Shown: positions 53,239 through 63,837, numbered from the stretch's first letter. The stretch: DNA of 64,000 bases from an uncultured beta proteobacterium (GCA_903944725.1 CAJASX010000065.1:22431-86430); one strand, 5' to 3'. Notes: generated from the sequence alone by a model not told the origin. A program made the numbers and translations.

Positions 53239-56200
53239 TTACTTATAGAGGCTAAGAAGTACCTTTTCTAAGCGCTTAGCCGACATTGGCATCGGGGTTT
53301 TAAGTTCCTGAGCAAATAAAGCCACCCTCAGCTCTTCTAATTGCCAACGAAAGTCTTGTAAGCGCGTATCTTCATCTAGGGCATAAGTGGCACTTCCTTT
53401 CTGCCCTTGGAGTAACTTTTGGTAGGGTCTGGCGAGCGCCTCCCACTCACGCTGAGCCTGCGTATCACGAGAGGGGTTAGCACGCAATTTATCAATACGT
53501 AAAGCAATCGCTTTTAAATACCGCGGCAGATGCACTAACTGTGCATAGGGAATATCAGCAATACAGCGCGAGAAAATCAAGCCTTGAATTTGACCACTAA
53601 TGTCAGCGTGTGCAGCAGTAGACAAGGCTTTTGCCTGCGCTAATTTTTTCTGTAAATCGGCATGTGCTTCTAAAGAAGTTAATAGATGGCGGGCAATTTC
53701 TTGTGCAATCAAGGTTAAACGTGGCTTGCCTGCTTGTACACGCGCTAAAAATTGCTCACGATTAATTGGTAACGGCTCTGCCATAAATGCCCGTTCAAGC
53801 GCTAAATTGAGGATCTGTTCGAGGATGCCGTCTACCGTACCAATTTGCATGAATAACAAGCCGATTTCCCGCGCATTCGGTAACTGTTTTTGTAAAGCCT
53901 TCAGGGTATCGCGTTGACTTAAAGCAAATAAACGCCGTAAACCTTGCCAATGACATTTACGGGCTTCAAGCAAATCATCGAATACCTCTATTTCACAGGC
54001 ATCACCGCCGTCTACTAGCGCGGGATAGCCAAATAGGGTCTTACCTGCCTTCTCAATTTCTAATGTCTCGGCTAGCTCAGCAAAATCCCACTGGGTATAG
54101 CGACCAGAGACAAGTGATGAACGAGCTTCTGCTAATGGGACTAAAGCAACCGCCTGAAAGGCGAGGCGTGCACTTTCACCAAACTCTGCCTTTAGGCGCG
54201 GTAAATTACGCTCTAATTCTAACTGGCGCCCATGTTCATCAAGTAAACGAAAATTCATCGCATGATGTGGGGCTAAAGCTTCAAGTCGAAAGTCACTGCG
54301 CTTTATATCCAGAGACTTCTCTTGACGTAAATCCTGTATTAGGCTATCAAGATAATCACCCTTCCCAAAATCATCGGCCGCTATCCTACGCTCAAGAAAA
54401 TCTTTAGCGTAGTCAGCAATTGGTACACAATGGCGTCGCAACTTTTGGGGTAGCGACTTTAATAGTACTTGTGTTTTCTCTTCACACATACCTGGCACGA
54501 GCCATTCACAGCGCCGATTATCCACTTGATTTAACAGGGTCAAAGGCAAAATTAAGGTCACCCCATCTCTTGGGCTACCAGGCTCAAAGTGATAAGTCAA
54601 AGTAAATTCGGTACCCCCCATGATTAATTTTTTTGGATACCGATCAACCGTAATGCCGGCCGCCTCATGTCGCATTAAATCAGCTTTGTCTAAACATAAA
54701 CTAGCATCGGCGCGGACATTTTTTTGCAGCCAAGCCTGCAAGCTAGGACGGCTATAAATATCAGTCGGAATTCGCTCTGCATAAAAGGTGGCTAAAAGTT
54801 CATCATCGACCAAGACATCGGGGCGTCTTGAGCGGTGTTCGAGCGCTTCAATTTCACGCACTAAACGCCGGTTATGCCAAAAAAAAGCATAGGTATTGGG
54901 ATAGATTTTTTTGGCTTCAGCTTCAGTTTCTTTAGCTAATGCGGGAGTATCGATCCGCCCAAATAACTCGCCCTCAACCAGGGCCTTTTGAATAAATAAT
55001 TGGCGGACCTCAGTTTGATCATGGGGAGCAAACGTCACTTTGCGGCCATGGTAGATTGATAGGCCATATAAAGTACCGCGCTCATGCGCCATCACTTCGC
55101 CTTGACGACTATCCCAAAAAGGCTCACTCAAAGACTTCACTAAACGATGGGCGCCCACTTGCTCAACCCATTGCGGCTCAATTTTGGCAATCGTTCGGGC
55201 GTACATCCGTGCAGTTTCTTGTAATTCGCCCGCTAAGATCCATGCGCCTGCTTTTTTACCGATGCTAGAACCGGGCCAAATAAAAAGCCGAATACCACGT
55301 GCGCCTAAATACGTGCCTACTTTAGTATTTGGTGTGGCGGTCTTATCACTTTCCTCTTTCTTTGCTACATGGCCCAATAAGCCTGTCAATAAGGCTAAAT
55401 GTATTTGCTCATAGGTAGCTGGCTGAATATTTTCGCGCCAGCCTTTTTCGCCCAGCATGGTGTGCAGCTGCCCATAAACATCACGCCATTCACGCAAACG
55501 CCGCGGCGATAAAAATTGACTACGGCACAAATTTTCTAATTGTCGATTGGAGTGTTTGTGATGCAAAGCATCTTGATACCAATTCCAAATTTTTAGATAA
55601 TTCAAAAATTCAGACTGGGGGTCGGCAAAGCGAAGGTGCGCTGCATCAGCAGCGGCAGCTTGCTCAAGCGGACGATCACGTGGATCTTGAGTAGCTAATG
55701 CAGAAACAATAATGGTGACCTCTTTAAGGGCCTGATGATCACGCGCAGCCAATAACATGCGCCCTACTTTCGGATCTAAAGGTAATTCAGCCAATTCACG
55801 TCCCAAGGCAGTTAGGCGTAGCTCTCCAGCTTCAGCACCTAATGCCGTGCCTGCTACCGTGCTGGCGTCAATTGCACCTAGCTCATCAAGTAATTGAATA
55901 CCATCAGCTACTGCTCGACCCATGGGGCGATCTAAAAAGGGAAAATCGTGGATACGCGGTAAATGTAAAGCACTCATGCGTAACAAAACTGCGGCTAGCG
56001 AGCTGCGTAAAATTTCGGGATCGGTAAATTTTTGCCGCCCCAAAAAATCATCTTCACTATATAAGCGTACACAAATGCCATCGGCAACCCGACCACAACG
56101 ACCAGCCCTTTGGTTGGCCGCTGCTTGTGAAATAGGTTCAATTTGTAATTGCTCTACTTTATTTCGATACGAATATCGCTTGACGCGCGCTACACCACTA

Positions 56201-57222
56201 TCAATTACATAACGAATATTGGGTACCGTTAAGGAGGTTTCAGCAACGTTGGTAGTTAAGATAATGCGGCGTCCATGCCCGGTTTGAAATACCCGCTCTT
56301 GCTCAGCCACCGATTGACGGGCAAATAAACTTAAGACTTCAGGATGAAAACGCTGTTGCAAAAGAGGATCTTTACGTAAGACCTCGGCACAGTCACGAAT
56401 TTCGCGTTCACCTGGTAAAAAGACGAGCACATCGCCAGCGCCTAAAGCACCTTCACGCCATAAATCATTAATCGCTTCCGCCACGCCCTCACTTAACTCC
56501 TGTACTTCTTTTTTGCCCACCCCCTCTAAGGGTAAATAACGCTGCTCTACTGGAAATAAACGGCCGCTGACTTCAATCACAGGTGCAGGTATTTGATTTA
56601 CACCGAAGTGCTGAGCAAAACGATTTGCATCAATAGTGGCCGAGGTAATGATAACTTTTAGATCTTTTCGCTTAGGTAAAAGTTGTCGTAAATAGCCCAA
56701 TAAAAAATCAATATTCAAGCTTCTCTCGTGAGCCTCATCAATAATGATGGTGTCATAAGCTTTTAAGAGTGGGTCGCGTTGAGTCTCAGCTAATAAAATA
56801 CCATCGGTCATCAACTTAATTGAAGCAGTAGCACTAAGCTTGTCAGCAAAACGCACTTGATAGCCCACATCCTGACCCACAGGAGAATGCAATTCATGGG
56901 CAATGCGCTTTGCCGTGGCGGTAGCAGCGATGCGGCGGGGCTGGGTATGGCCAATCAAACGACCCCCATTCGCCCTTCCGCGACCAAGTGCAAGGCAAAT
57001 TTTGGGCAGTTGAGTGGTTTTGCCTGAGCCCGTCTCACCACACACAATTATTAACTGGTGCTCACGCAAGGCCGCCATAATCTGCTCACGCTGGCCTGAA
57101 ACTGGCAATTCTTCTGGAAAATCGATCACCAAATGGCTGGTCTTGGCCTGCTCAAGAGTGTTGGAAGCGGGCACAGAGATTGGTCCCGTGTCTAATTTTG
57201 TTTGGTTTATCGGCTTCTGCAC
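53239..57222 (-). CDS. hrpA: ATP-dependent RNA helicase HrpA
   Basis: A 1327-aa DEAH-box helicase. Motif I GETGSGKTTQLPK, DEAH in IIIDEAHERSLNIDFLLG, SATIDANRF, and QRAGRCGRVADG are intact, followed by the HA2/OB-fold regions and the long HrpA-specific C-terminal DUF3418 region. HrpA acts in mRNA processing and rescue of stalled ribosomes. The start is GTG at 57222; conserved sequence (FPEELPVSGQREQI) begins at about residue 34, so the start could be slightly later. It is divergent from argA with only 17 bp between start codons. Confidence 0.95.
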   Translation of the reverse strand: MQKPINQTKLDTGPISVPASNTLEQAKTSHLVIDFPEELPVSGQREQIMAALREHQLIIVCGETGSGKTTQLPKICLALGRGRANGGRLIGHTQPRRIAATATAKRIAHELHSPVGQDVGYQVRFADKLSATASIKLMTDGILLAETQRDPLLKAYDTIIIDEAHERSLNIDFLLGYLRQLLPKRKDLKVIITSATIDANRFAQHFGVNQIPAPVIEVSGRLFPVEQRYLPLEGVGKKEVQELSEGVAEAINDLWREGALGAGDVLVFLPGEREIRDCAEVLRKDPLLQQRFHPEVLSLFARQSVAEQERVFQTGHGRRIILTTNVAETSLTVPNIRYVIDSGVARVKRYSYRNKVEQLQIEPISQAAANQRAGRCGRVADGICVRLYSEDDFLGRQKFTDPEILRSSLAAVLLRMSALHLPRIHDFPFLDRPMGRAVADGIQLLDELGAIDASTVAGTALGAEAGELRLTALGRELAELPLDPKVGRMLLAARDHQALKEVTIIVSALATQDPRDRPLEQAAAADAAHLRFADPQSEFLNYLKIWNWYQDALHHKHSNRQLENLCRSQFLSPRRLREWRDVYGQLHTMLGEKGWRENIQPATYEQIHLALLTGLLGHVAKKEESDKTATPNTKVGTYLGARGIRLFIWPGSSIGKKAGAWILAGELQETARMYARTIAKIEPQWVEQVGAHRLVKSLSEPFWDSRQGEVMAHERGTLYGLSIYHGRKVTFAPHDQTEVRQLFIQKALVEGELFGRIDTPALAKETEAEAKKIYPNTYAFFWHNRRLVREIEALEHRSRRPDVLVDDELLATFYAERIPTDIYSRPSLQAWLQKNVRADASLCLDKADLMRHEAAGITVDRYPKKLIMGGTEFTLTYHFEPGSPRDGVTLILPLTLLNQVDNRRCEWLVPGMCEEKTQVLLKSLPQKLRRHCVPIADYAKDFLERRIAADDFGKGDYLDSLIQDLRQEKSLDIKRSDFRLEALAPHHAMNFRLLDEHGRQLELERNLPRLKAEFGESARLAFQAVALVPLAEARSSLVSGRYTQWDFAELAETLEIEKAGKTLFGYPALVDGGDACEIEVFDDLLEARKCHWQGLRRLFALSQRDTLKALQKQLPNAREIGLLFMQIGTVDGILEQILNLALERAFMAEPLPINREQFLARVQAGKPRLTLIAQEIARHLLTSLEAHADLQKKLAQAKALSTAAHADISGQIQGLIFSRCIADIPYAQLVHLPRYLKAIALRIDKLRANPSRDTQAQREWEALARPYQKLLQGQKGSATYALDEDTRLQDFRWQLEELRVALFAQELKTPMPMSAKRLEKVLLSLYK

Positions 57223-57230
57223 CCTATAAT
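57202..57230 (+). promoter_or_regulatory. Putative argA promoter
   Basis: TTGGTT (57202-57207), a 17-bp spacer, then a perfect TATAAT (57225-57230). The -10 ends nine bases before the ATG at 57240, implying an almost leaderless mRNA if that start is used. It overlaps the first codons of divergent hrpA. Confidence 0.5.
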
Positions 57231-57239
57231 TTTCTCACT

Positions 57240-58646
57240 ATGAACGCGAACCCGCCCAAGCTCGACCAAAACCGTGATGGCTTAAGCTTATCCACCAAGC
57301 AAACAATGTCGTCCCACCAAGCTGCGAGCGCAAATTTTCCTTTTGTCGCATGGCTACGCGATGTTGCTCCCTATATTCACAGCTTTCGCGAAAAAACCTT
57401 TGTAATCGCCTTTGCCGGCGAATTAGCCCAAGAAATCGGTCTTGAGAACCTCATTGAAGATATTGCCATGTTGCATGCCATGGGTATGCGTATTGTCTTG
57501 GTCCATGGCATTCGTCCGCAAATTGAAGAGCAGCTCAAGCTACGTAAAATTAAAAGTAAATACGGCAAAACCAATATGAGTGCGTACCGCATTACCGATG
57601 CGGCAGCCTTAGAGTGCGTTAAAGAAGCGGCTGGCGAATTACGGCTCGATATCGAGGCGGCTTTTAGTCGTGGCTTGCCAAATACCCCAATGGCAGGTTC
57701 ACGTATTTCAGTTATTTCTGGAAACTTTATTACTGCAATGCCGTTTGGAGTGGTAGATGGTACCGACTTTATTCATACTGGCCTCGTACGCAAAGTCGAT
57801 GCTGAATCGATCAATCTCTCGCTTGATAGTAATAAAATTGTTTTGCTCTCGCCGCTTGGCTTTTCACCCACAGGCCAAGCATTTAATTTATCGTATGAAG
57901 ATGTCGCAGCAGCTACGGCTGCTGCTTTAAAAGCCGACAAGATTTTATTTTTAACTCCATATCCCCCCTTAGAGGATGACAATCTCCATCCAATTACCGA
58001 GGTATCGCTTGAGCAACTGAATAATTATGTTGCTAGTCAAACTAATTTAGCCCCTGGATTTCGAAACCTCCTTAATTTAGCAGCTCAAGCAATTAGAGCT
58101 GGCGTCAATCGCGTTCATTTTTTACCCGCTAATCGTGATGGCGCTCTTTTAGAGGAATTATTTACTCACGATGGTATCGGTATGATGTTGGCCTCATCCA
58201 ATATTGAAAATTTACGTGAAGCCACCCAAGATGATGTTAGTGGTATTTTGCAATTGACTATGCCACTAGAAGAAGAAGGTATTTTGGCCCCCCGCGGTCA
58301 GGATGTCATTGAGCGTGATATTGCACGCTTTTCGGTGATCGAACACGACCGAGTGTTATTTGGCTGTGCTGCGCTCTTTCCATTTCCTAATAATATCGGC
58401 GAACTCGCTTGTTTAGCAGTCGATAGTGAAGTACAAGGCTCTGGCGATGGCGAACGCCTGCTTAAGCATGTTGAACATAGGGCTAAAGCCGAAGGCATCA
58501 CCAAACTCTTTGTTCTCACAACCCGCACCGAACACTGGTTCTTAAAGCGTGGCTTTATTCGCGCTTCTGTCGATGACCTTCCTGCAGAGCGTAAAGAAAT
58601 TTACAACTGGGATCGTAAGTCGATGGTTTTAATAAAGAACGTCTAA
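57240..58646 (+). CDS. argA: N-acetylglutamate synthase
   Basis: First step of arginine synthesis: acetyl-CoA plus glutamate. Residues about 60-330 form an amino acid kinase-like domain (FVIAFAGELAQEIG, MRIVLVHGIRPQIEEQL, KIVLLSPLGFSPTGQAFNLSYEDVA). Residues about 330-468 are a GNAT domain (GELACLAVDSEVQGSGDGERLLKHVE, LTTRTEHWFLKRGF). The open frame extends to 57180, but the ATG at 57240 is the first behind the promoter; an ATG at 57306 would give 446 aa, nearer to the 443-residue enteric enzyme. Neither has a clear ribosome site. Confidence 0.93.
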   Translation: MNANPPKLDQNRDGLSLSTKQTMSSHQAASANFPFVAWLRDVAPYIHSFREKTFVIAFAGELAQEIGLENLIEDIAMLHAMGMRIVLVHGIRPQIEEQLKLRKIKSKYGKTNMSAYRITDAAALECVKEAAGELRLDIEAAFSRGLPNTPMAGSRISVISGNFITAMPFGVVDGTDFIHTGLVRKVDAESINLSLDSNKIVLLSPLGFSPTGQAFNLSYEDVAAATAAALKADKILFLTPYPPLEDDNLHPITEVSLEQLNNYVASQTNLAPGFRNLLNLAAQAIRAGVNRVHFLPANRDGALLEELFTHDGIGMMLASSNIENLREATQDDVSGILQLTMPLEEEGILAPRGQDVIERDIARFSVIEHDRVLFGCAALFPFPNNIGELACLAVDSEVQGSGDGERLLKHVEHRAKAEGITKLFVLTTRTEHWFLKRGFIRASVDDLPAERKEIYNWDRKSMVLIKNV

Positions 58647-58691
58647 AATCAAACTTGATTAGTTATTAGCATTAAAAGAAAGGTTTATCTC

Positions 58692-58970
58692 ATGGTACGC
58701 ATGGTTCAATGCATTAAACTTAATAAAGAAGCTGAAGGTCTTGATTTTGCCCCCTTGCCAGGCGAATTAGGTAAGCGTATTTGGCAACAAGTTTCAAAAG
58801 AAGCTTGGGCCGGTTGGCTTAAGCACCAAACGATGCTGATTAATGAAAATCGTTTAAATATGGTCGATGCGCGCGCGCGTCAATATCTCTTAAAGCAAGC
58901 TGAAAAACATTTTTTTGAAGATGGTGCCGATATGGCTAGCGGTTATGTGCCACCGCCACCACCCCAGTAA
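58692..58970 (+). CDS. yggX: Iron trafficking / oxidative damage protection protein YggX
   Basis: A 92-aa YggX-family protein with the conserved Cys7 in [25 protein letters not shown], and [16 protein letters not shown]. YggX lowers labile iron and protects Fe-S enzymes. AAAGAAAGG upstream of the ATG is a good ribosome site. Its 3' end, coding for [10 protein letters not shown], overlaps the 3' end of convergent rpiA by 35 bp. Confidence 0.96.
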   Translation: MVRMVQCIKLNKEAEGLDFAPLPGELGKRIWQQVSKEAWAGWLKHQTMLINENRLNMVDARARQYLLKQAEKHFFEDGADMASGYVPPPPPQ

Positions 58971-59628
58971 GGCCTCCTACTAAAAGTAAATCGGCTTTAC
59001 GCTTGGCAAAGAGCCCCACGCTCACTACCCCAGGTATTTGATTAATCTGCACTTCAAGCTGCTCAGGTTGCGTAATCGTGAGCCCATGCACATCAAGAAT
59101 CCAGCCGCCGTTATCCGTAATGAAAGGCTGACTAGCGGTGCCAGTCATACGTAAACGAACTTCACCACCCAAGGCGGTCAGTACGCGCGTAATATAAGCT
59201 TCTGCCAGTGGAATAATTTCTAAGGGTAGCGGAAACTGACCTAAGACAGCTACCTGCTTCGAGGCATCGCAAATACAGATAAATCGCTTGGCCATTGCAG
59301 CAATAATTTTTTCACGGGTTAAAGCACCGCCACCACCTTTAACCATGTGGCCTTGGGGATTAATTTCATCAGCTCCATCGACATAAACCGGCAAGTTGCT
59401 TACTTGATTAGTATCGAGCACATAAAAACCATGTTGAATAAGGCGTTGCGTACTAGCAATTGAGCTTGAAACAACTCCAGCAAAGTGACTTTGATGGGGG
59501 GCCAATAAATCGATAAACCAGTTTGCTGTAGAACCCGTGCCAATACCTAGGCACTCGCCTGCAGGCAACTTTAAAACCTCATCACAAGCAGCTTGCGCCA
59601 CTAAACGTTTTAATTCCTCTGAATTCAC
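58936..59628 (-). CDS. rpiA: Ribose-5-phosphate isomerase A
   Basis: A 230-aa pentose phosphate enzyme. Active-site motifs [40 protein letters not shown] and the C-terminal [20 protein letters not shown] are intact. The start is GTG preceded by GAGGAG at good spacing; the nearby ATG is out of frame. It is divergent from tal (pentose phosphate partner) across 52 bp and convergent with yggX. Confidence 0.96.
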   Translation of the reverse strand: MNSEELKRLVAQAACDEVLKLPAGECLGIGTGSTANWFIDLLAPHQSHFAGVVSSSIASTQRLIQHGFYVLDTNQVSNLPVYVDGADEINPQGHMVKGGGGALTREKIIAAMAKRFICICDASKQVAVLGQFPLPLEIIPLAEAYITRVLTALGGEVRLRMTGTASQPFITDNGGWILDVHGLTITQPEQLEVQINQIPGVVSVGLFAKRKADLLLVGGLTGVVAVAHNR

Positions 59629-59680
59629 GACCGCTCCTCATCTGAATTCATTATGATATGACAAAAGATGATTGATACCG

Positions 59681-60622
59681 ATGAATAGCTTAGACCAACT
59701 AAAACAGTACACCACCGTGGTAGCCGATACTGGCGATTTTGCGCGCATGCGCCAATTTCAGCCCCAAGATGCCACTACCAATCCATCTTTAATTCTAAAG
59801 GCTGTGCAACAAAACGCATATGCCGATTTAGTTCAAGGAGTAAAGCAAGCGTATCCCCACGCTAGCGCTAGCGAACTCATGGACCATGTTTTAGTCGCTT
59901 TTGGCTTAGAAATTTTAAGTATTGTGCCGGGCCGGGTCTCCACTGAAGTTGATGCCCGCCTATCCTTTGACACCCCTGCAACCATTACTAAAGCCCGCCA
60001 CCTCATCCAACTTTATGCAAAAAAAGGTATCGGTCAAGCACGGGTATTAATTAAATTAGCTGCTACTTGGGAAGGTATAGAGGCAGCCAAACAATTAGAA
60101 GCTGAAGGCATTCATTGCAATATGACCTTATTGTTTTCCTTAATTCAAGCAGCAGCCTGTGGCCAAGCCAAGGCCACCCTTATTTCTCCATTTGTGGGGC
60201 GTATAACCGATTGGCATAAAACCCGTTTAGGAGCCAATTGGGACGATGCTTCTCATGGTGGCGCTAGCGATCCAGGTGTTAATTCCGTTAAACGTATTTA
60301 CCGCTATTACAAACAATTTGGCATTAAGACTGAGGTAATGGGCGCGAGCTTTCGCAACATCGGACAAATCATTGAGCTAGCAGGTTGTGACCTTTTAACC
60401 ATTAGCCCAGAATTACTAACTAACCTGCAAGATAGCGCCCTACCTATCCTGCGACAGTTAAATGCTGAAGCTGGTAACGACATACCATTTCTTGAGCTCA
60501 ATACGACAGAAGCCGCATTTCGTTTACAACTCAATAATGATGCCATGGCCACTGAAAAGCTAGCTGAAGGCATTCGCAGTTTCTGCGCCGATATTGAAAA
60601 ATTAGAGCAATTACTTAAATAA
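59681..60622 (+). CDS. tal: Transaldolase
   Basis: Transfers a dihydroxyacetone unit between sugar phosphates in the pentose phosphate pathway. The Schiff-base lysine is in [48 protein letters not shown] and [14 protein letters not shown] are conserved. The open frame starts at a TTG three codons earlier; the ATG at 59681 ([20 protein letters not shown]) is the standard TalB start, giving 313 aa. Its end overlaps convergent rlmB by eight bases. Confidence 0.97.
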   Translation: MNSLDQLKQYTTVVADTGDFARMRQFQPQDATTNPSLILKAVQQNAYADLVQGVKQAYPHASASELMDHVLVAFGLEILSIVPGRVSTEVDARLSFDTPATITKARHLIQLYAKKGIGQARVLIKLAATWEGIEAAKQLEAEGIHCNMTLLFSLIQAAACGQAKATLISPFVGRITDWHKTRLGANWDDASHGGASDPGVNSVKRIYRYYKQFGIKTEVMGASFRNIGQIIELAGCDLLTISPELLTNLQDSALPILRQLNAEAGNDIPFLELNTTEAAFRLQLNNDAMATEKLAEGIRSFCADIEKLEQLLK

Positions 60623-61355
60623 GAGCCAAGCGTTGCCGCACTGCTTCAAATAAACAAACGCCGCTAGCAACAGATACATTTAAGCTTTCAACCACGCCCT
60701 GCATCGGGATGCGCACCAACTGGTCGCAGTTTTCGCGCGTCAGTCTCCGCATACCATCACCTTCGGCGCCCATCACGATGCCAATGGGCCCAGTTAAATC
60801 GAGTTCATAAATTGATGTTTCGGCATCTTCATCAGTGCCAATTAAAGTGATGCCCATTTCTTTTAGCTCTTTCATACTACGCGCTAAATTCGTTACAGAA
60901 ATTAGAGGGACAACTTCAGCTGCGCCGCTCGCGACTTTAGTAACCGTAGCGTTTAAATGGGCAGACCGATCTTTGGGTACTACAAGCCCATGTACCCCTG
61001 CGCCATCAGCTACGCGCAAACAGGCGCCTAAATTATGAGGATCGGTTACGCCATCTAAAACTAATAATAAGGCCGGCCCTTCAATGCCATCAACTAATTC
61101 AGGTAAGGTTCTCGCGACGGTCATTTTTTCTGCTAATGCAACTAGGCCTTGGTGGCGATCATGCCCCGCCAAGCTGTGTAAACGCTCAGAATTAGCAGAA
61201 TGCAAGCGATCGCCCAATACCGGGGTGGCTTGTTTTAAAAAGTCACCCATCCGGCGATCACGCCGCGCAGGATCGTAATACACCGCACGCAGACTTTGTG
61301 CATCTAAACGTAAGCGAGTTTGGATCGCATGAAAACCCAAGATGATATTTTTCAC
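60615..61355 (-). CDS. rlmB: 23S rRNA 2'-O-methyltransferase RlmB (SpoU/TrmH family)
   Basis: A 246-aa SPOUT enzyme modifying G2251 of 23S rRNA in enteric bacteria. An N-terminal substrate-binding domain ([11 protein letters not shown]) is followed by the knot motifs [34 protein letters not shown] and [18 protein letters not shown]. The start is GTG, overlapping the rnr stop (GTGA), which suggests translational coupling; rnr-rlmB is a known conserved pair. Confidence 0.96.
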   Translation of the reverse strand: MKNIILGFHAIQTRLRLDAQSLRAVYYDPARRDRRMGDFLKQATPVLGDRLHSANSERLHSLAGHDRHQGLVALAEKMTVARTLPELVDGIEGPALLLVLDGVTDPHNLGACLRVADGAGVHGLVVPKDRSAHLNATVTKVASGAAEVVPLISVTNLARSMKELKEMGITLIGTDEDAETSIYELDLTGPIGIVMGAEGDGMRRLTRENCDQLVRIPMQGVVESLNVSVASGVCLFEAVRQRLALI

Positions 61356-63790
61356 TTGCGCTTGCCTTTGCGAACAGGTGGTTTATTCCCTGCCTGTTTA
61401 TGCGCTCCACGGGCTTTTGATTTGTGCTTACTAGCCTTACTCGAAGTCTTACCATTAGCAACACTAGTAGCGCTAGCTATACCACTAAGAGTGCCTTTAA
61501 CTGGTGCCTTGCTATCGGGGCGGGTTTTCTTCGAAGCGGCTTTTTTATGAGGGCGTCCAGAATCTGAGGCCAAAATTACATTGCGAGCACGTAATCCGCC
61601 GCCCTCGGCACCAATCGACTTGACTAAACTAAATTCAATTTTGCGCGCGTCTAAATCAACCCGACTGACTAAAACGTGTAAACGATCACCGAGGCGATGG
61701 CGGATGCCCGTGCGCTCACCCCGCAGCTCTTGGCGAGCCTCATCATATTGAAAATAATCACCGCCCAACTCGGTTACATGAACCATGCCTTCTACAAAAA
61801 GGTTCTCAAGTTGAATAAATAAACCAAAATTGGCTACACCAGTAATTGTGCCCGCATATTCTTGCCCCAAGTGATCACGCATGTAATAGCATTTCAACCA
61901 TGCCTCAACATCGCGTGAGGCCTCATCAGCGCGGCGCTCGTTGGCAGAGCAATGCACTCCTAACTGTCCCCAAACTGGCAAGCTTAACTGTTGTCTCTTA
62001 ACGCCATTAGCACCCTTAGTACCCTTAGCGCCCTTATCACCTAGCAAACCTTGTACACCCTTAGGCCCCTTGATCCCTTTAGCCTCTAAACGCGATAGCG
62101 CTGCCTCACCATGCGATTTTTTAGCAGCTACTGCATTGGCACGTGCCGTTCCTTTACGAGGCAAGGTGAGATTAAGAGGGACCCTCTCAGGCAACTTAGG
62201 GTCATAAATCTTTTTTTGCAGAATGGCCTTAATCGCGCGGTGTGTTAATAAATCTGGATATCGGCGTATCGGGCTTGTAAAGTGAGCGTAGGCTGGATAA
62301 GACAAGCCAAAATGCCCCGCATTATCAGGTTGATAAACTGCTTGTTGCATTGAACGTAAAACTGACGATTGCAACATCATCGAATCTGGACGGGTTTTAA
62401 TTTCCTTAATTAAACGTGCAAAGTCTTTGGGTTGTGGCTTATCTCCGCCAGTCAAACTTAGGGCTGAAGTACGCAGGGCTTGCCTTAAGGTGGCCAATTT
62501 TTCTGCCGAAGGCTCTTCATGTACTCGATATAAGCTATGGTGATTATTTTGCTGTAATAAATCGGCAGCGCATACATTGGCGACCAACATACATTCTTCA
62601 ATTACTTTATGAGCTTCATTACGAATACGGGGCTCAATGCGTAAAATTTTGCCTAATTCGTTACTAATAATTTGCGTTTCAATCGTTTCAAAATTAATCG
62701 CGCCACGACGTTCACGTGCTGCATCAAGAATCTTATATAGTTGATATAAATTACTTAATTCAGCACGAAAGGCAGCAAAACGCGCTGCTTCAGGCCCCTT
62801 CGAATTACTTAAAATTTCCCATACGGTATCGTAAGTAAAACGCTGCGCTGAATGCATTACTGCTGGATAAAACTGATAAGCCAAGACAATTCCCTGTAAA
62901 TCGACCACTGCATCACACACCATACATAAGCGATCTACCCCAGGATTTAAAGAACATAAACCATTCGAAATTTTCTCTGGCAACATCGGAATCACACGCC
63001 GCGGAAAGTATACTGAAGTTGCCCGTAATAAGGCTTCATCATCGAGGGCACGATCAGGTTTTACATAATGCGAAACATCGGCAATAGCCACGATGAGGCG
63101 CCAGGCTTTCGACTTGCCAAACTGGGTTGGCTCACAGTACACCGCATCATCAAAGTCGCGTGCATCAGCTCCATCAATCGTTACCAATGGTATATCACGT
63201 AGATCAACCCGCCCTTCTAAATCCACCTGCATGACGCTTTCAGGTAAAGCTGCTGCTTCCTTCAGCGCTGCCGTAGAAAATTCATGGGGTACGCCATACT
63301 TGCGCACTGCAATTTCAATTTCCATGCCAGGGTCATCAATTTCCCCCAGCACCTCCACCACCCGACCCACTGCTTGCCGATAGCTATCGGGATAATCAAT
63401 AATTTCTACGCTGACCACTTGGCCTAACTTGGCATCGCCCTGACCTTTTGGGGGAATCAAAATATCATGGCCAATGCGCATATCTTCAGGCGCCACAATT
63501 AAAACCCCATTTTCATTGAGCAAACGCCCAATGACTACGCGATTGGCATGCACTAGCACCTCGACAATTTGGCCCTCAGGGCGACCACGCCGATCGACCC
63601 CAAGCACCTTTACATTGACACGATCACCATGCATTACCCGTGACATTTCCCGTTCAGACAAAAAAATATCTTCACCGCCATCATCGGGTATTACGAAGCC
63701 AAAGCCATCACGATGGCCTTGTACTGTGCCGATTCGATCGGCCGCGCGTTGCACTGTAGCCTCAGTCTTACGCTTACTTACTTTCAACAT
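61352..63790 (-). CDS. rnr: Ribonuclease R with a collagen-like Gly-X-Y insert
   Basis: An 812-aa 3'-5' exoribonuclease. Cold-shock/OB domains (about 20-150), RNB catalytic core with acidic residues in IDGADARDFDDAVYC (about 205-219) and the HFTSPIRRYPDLLTHRAIKA region, an S1 domain (about 650-730) and a basic Lys/Arg-rich tail. Between the RNB segment and LGVHCSANERRADEAS, residues 572-598 are nine consecutive Gly-X-Y triplets (GIK GPK GVQ GLL GDK GAK and so on). Enteric RNase R has only a short loop here. RNase R degrades structured RNA; the insert's effect is unknown. Confidence 0.95.
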   Translation of the reverse strand: MLKVSKRKTEATVQRAADRIGTVQGHRDGFGFVIPDDGGEDIFLSEREMSRVMHGDRVNVKVLGVDRRGRPEGQIVEVLVHANRVVIGRLLNENGVLIVAPEDMRIGHDILIPPKGQGDAKLGQVVSVEIIDYPDSYRQAVGRVVEVLGEIDDPGMEIEIAVRKYGVPHEFSTAALKEAAALPESVMQVDLEGRVDLRDIPLVTIDGADARDFDDAVYCEPTQFGKSKAWRLIVAIADVSHYVKPDRALDDEALLRATSVYFPRRVIPMLPEKISNGLCSLNPGVDRLCMVCDAVVDLQGIVLAYQFYPAVMHSAQRFTYDTVWEILSNSKGPEAARFAAFRAELSNLYQLYKILDAARERRGAINFETIETQIISNELGKILRIEPRIRNEAHKVIEECMLVANVCAADLLQQNNHHSLYRVHEEPSAEKLATLRQALRTSALSLTGGDKPQPKDFARLIKEIKTRPDSMMLQSSVLRSMQQAVYQPDNAGHFGLSYPAYAHFTSPIRRYPDLLTHRAIKAILQKKIYDPKLPERVPLNLTLPRKGTARANAVAAKKSHGEAALSRLEAKGIKGPKGVQGLLGDKGAKGTKGANGVKRQQLSLPVWGQLGVHCSANERRADEASRDVEAWLKCYYMRDHLGQEYAGTITGVANFGLFIQLENLFVEGMVHVTELGGDYFQYDEARQELRGERTGIRHRLGDRLHVLVSRVDLDARKIEFSLVKSIGAEGGGLRARNVILASDSGRPHKKAASKKTRPDSKAPVKGTLSGIASATSVANGKTSSKASKHKSKARGAHKQAGNKPPVRKGKRK
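62002..62082. repeat. 9-bp tandem repeat coding the Gly-X-Y insert of RNase R
   Basis: Nine consecutive 9-bp units in phase with the reading frame, the clearest being CACCCTTAG, TACCCTTAG, CGCCCTTAT and CACCCTTAG (plus strand). On the coding strand the unit is AAGGGTACT-like. It resembles the repeat at 50339-50365. Confidence 0.8.
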
Positions 63791-63837
63791 GCCATTCTTT
63801 CAATTCAAGTAGGGTAAAAAAATAACCATATACCCCC

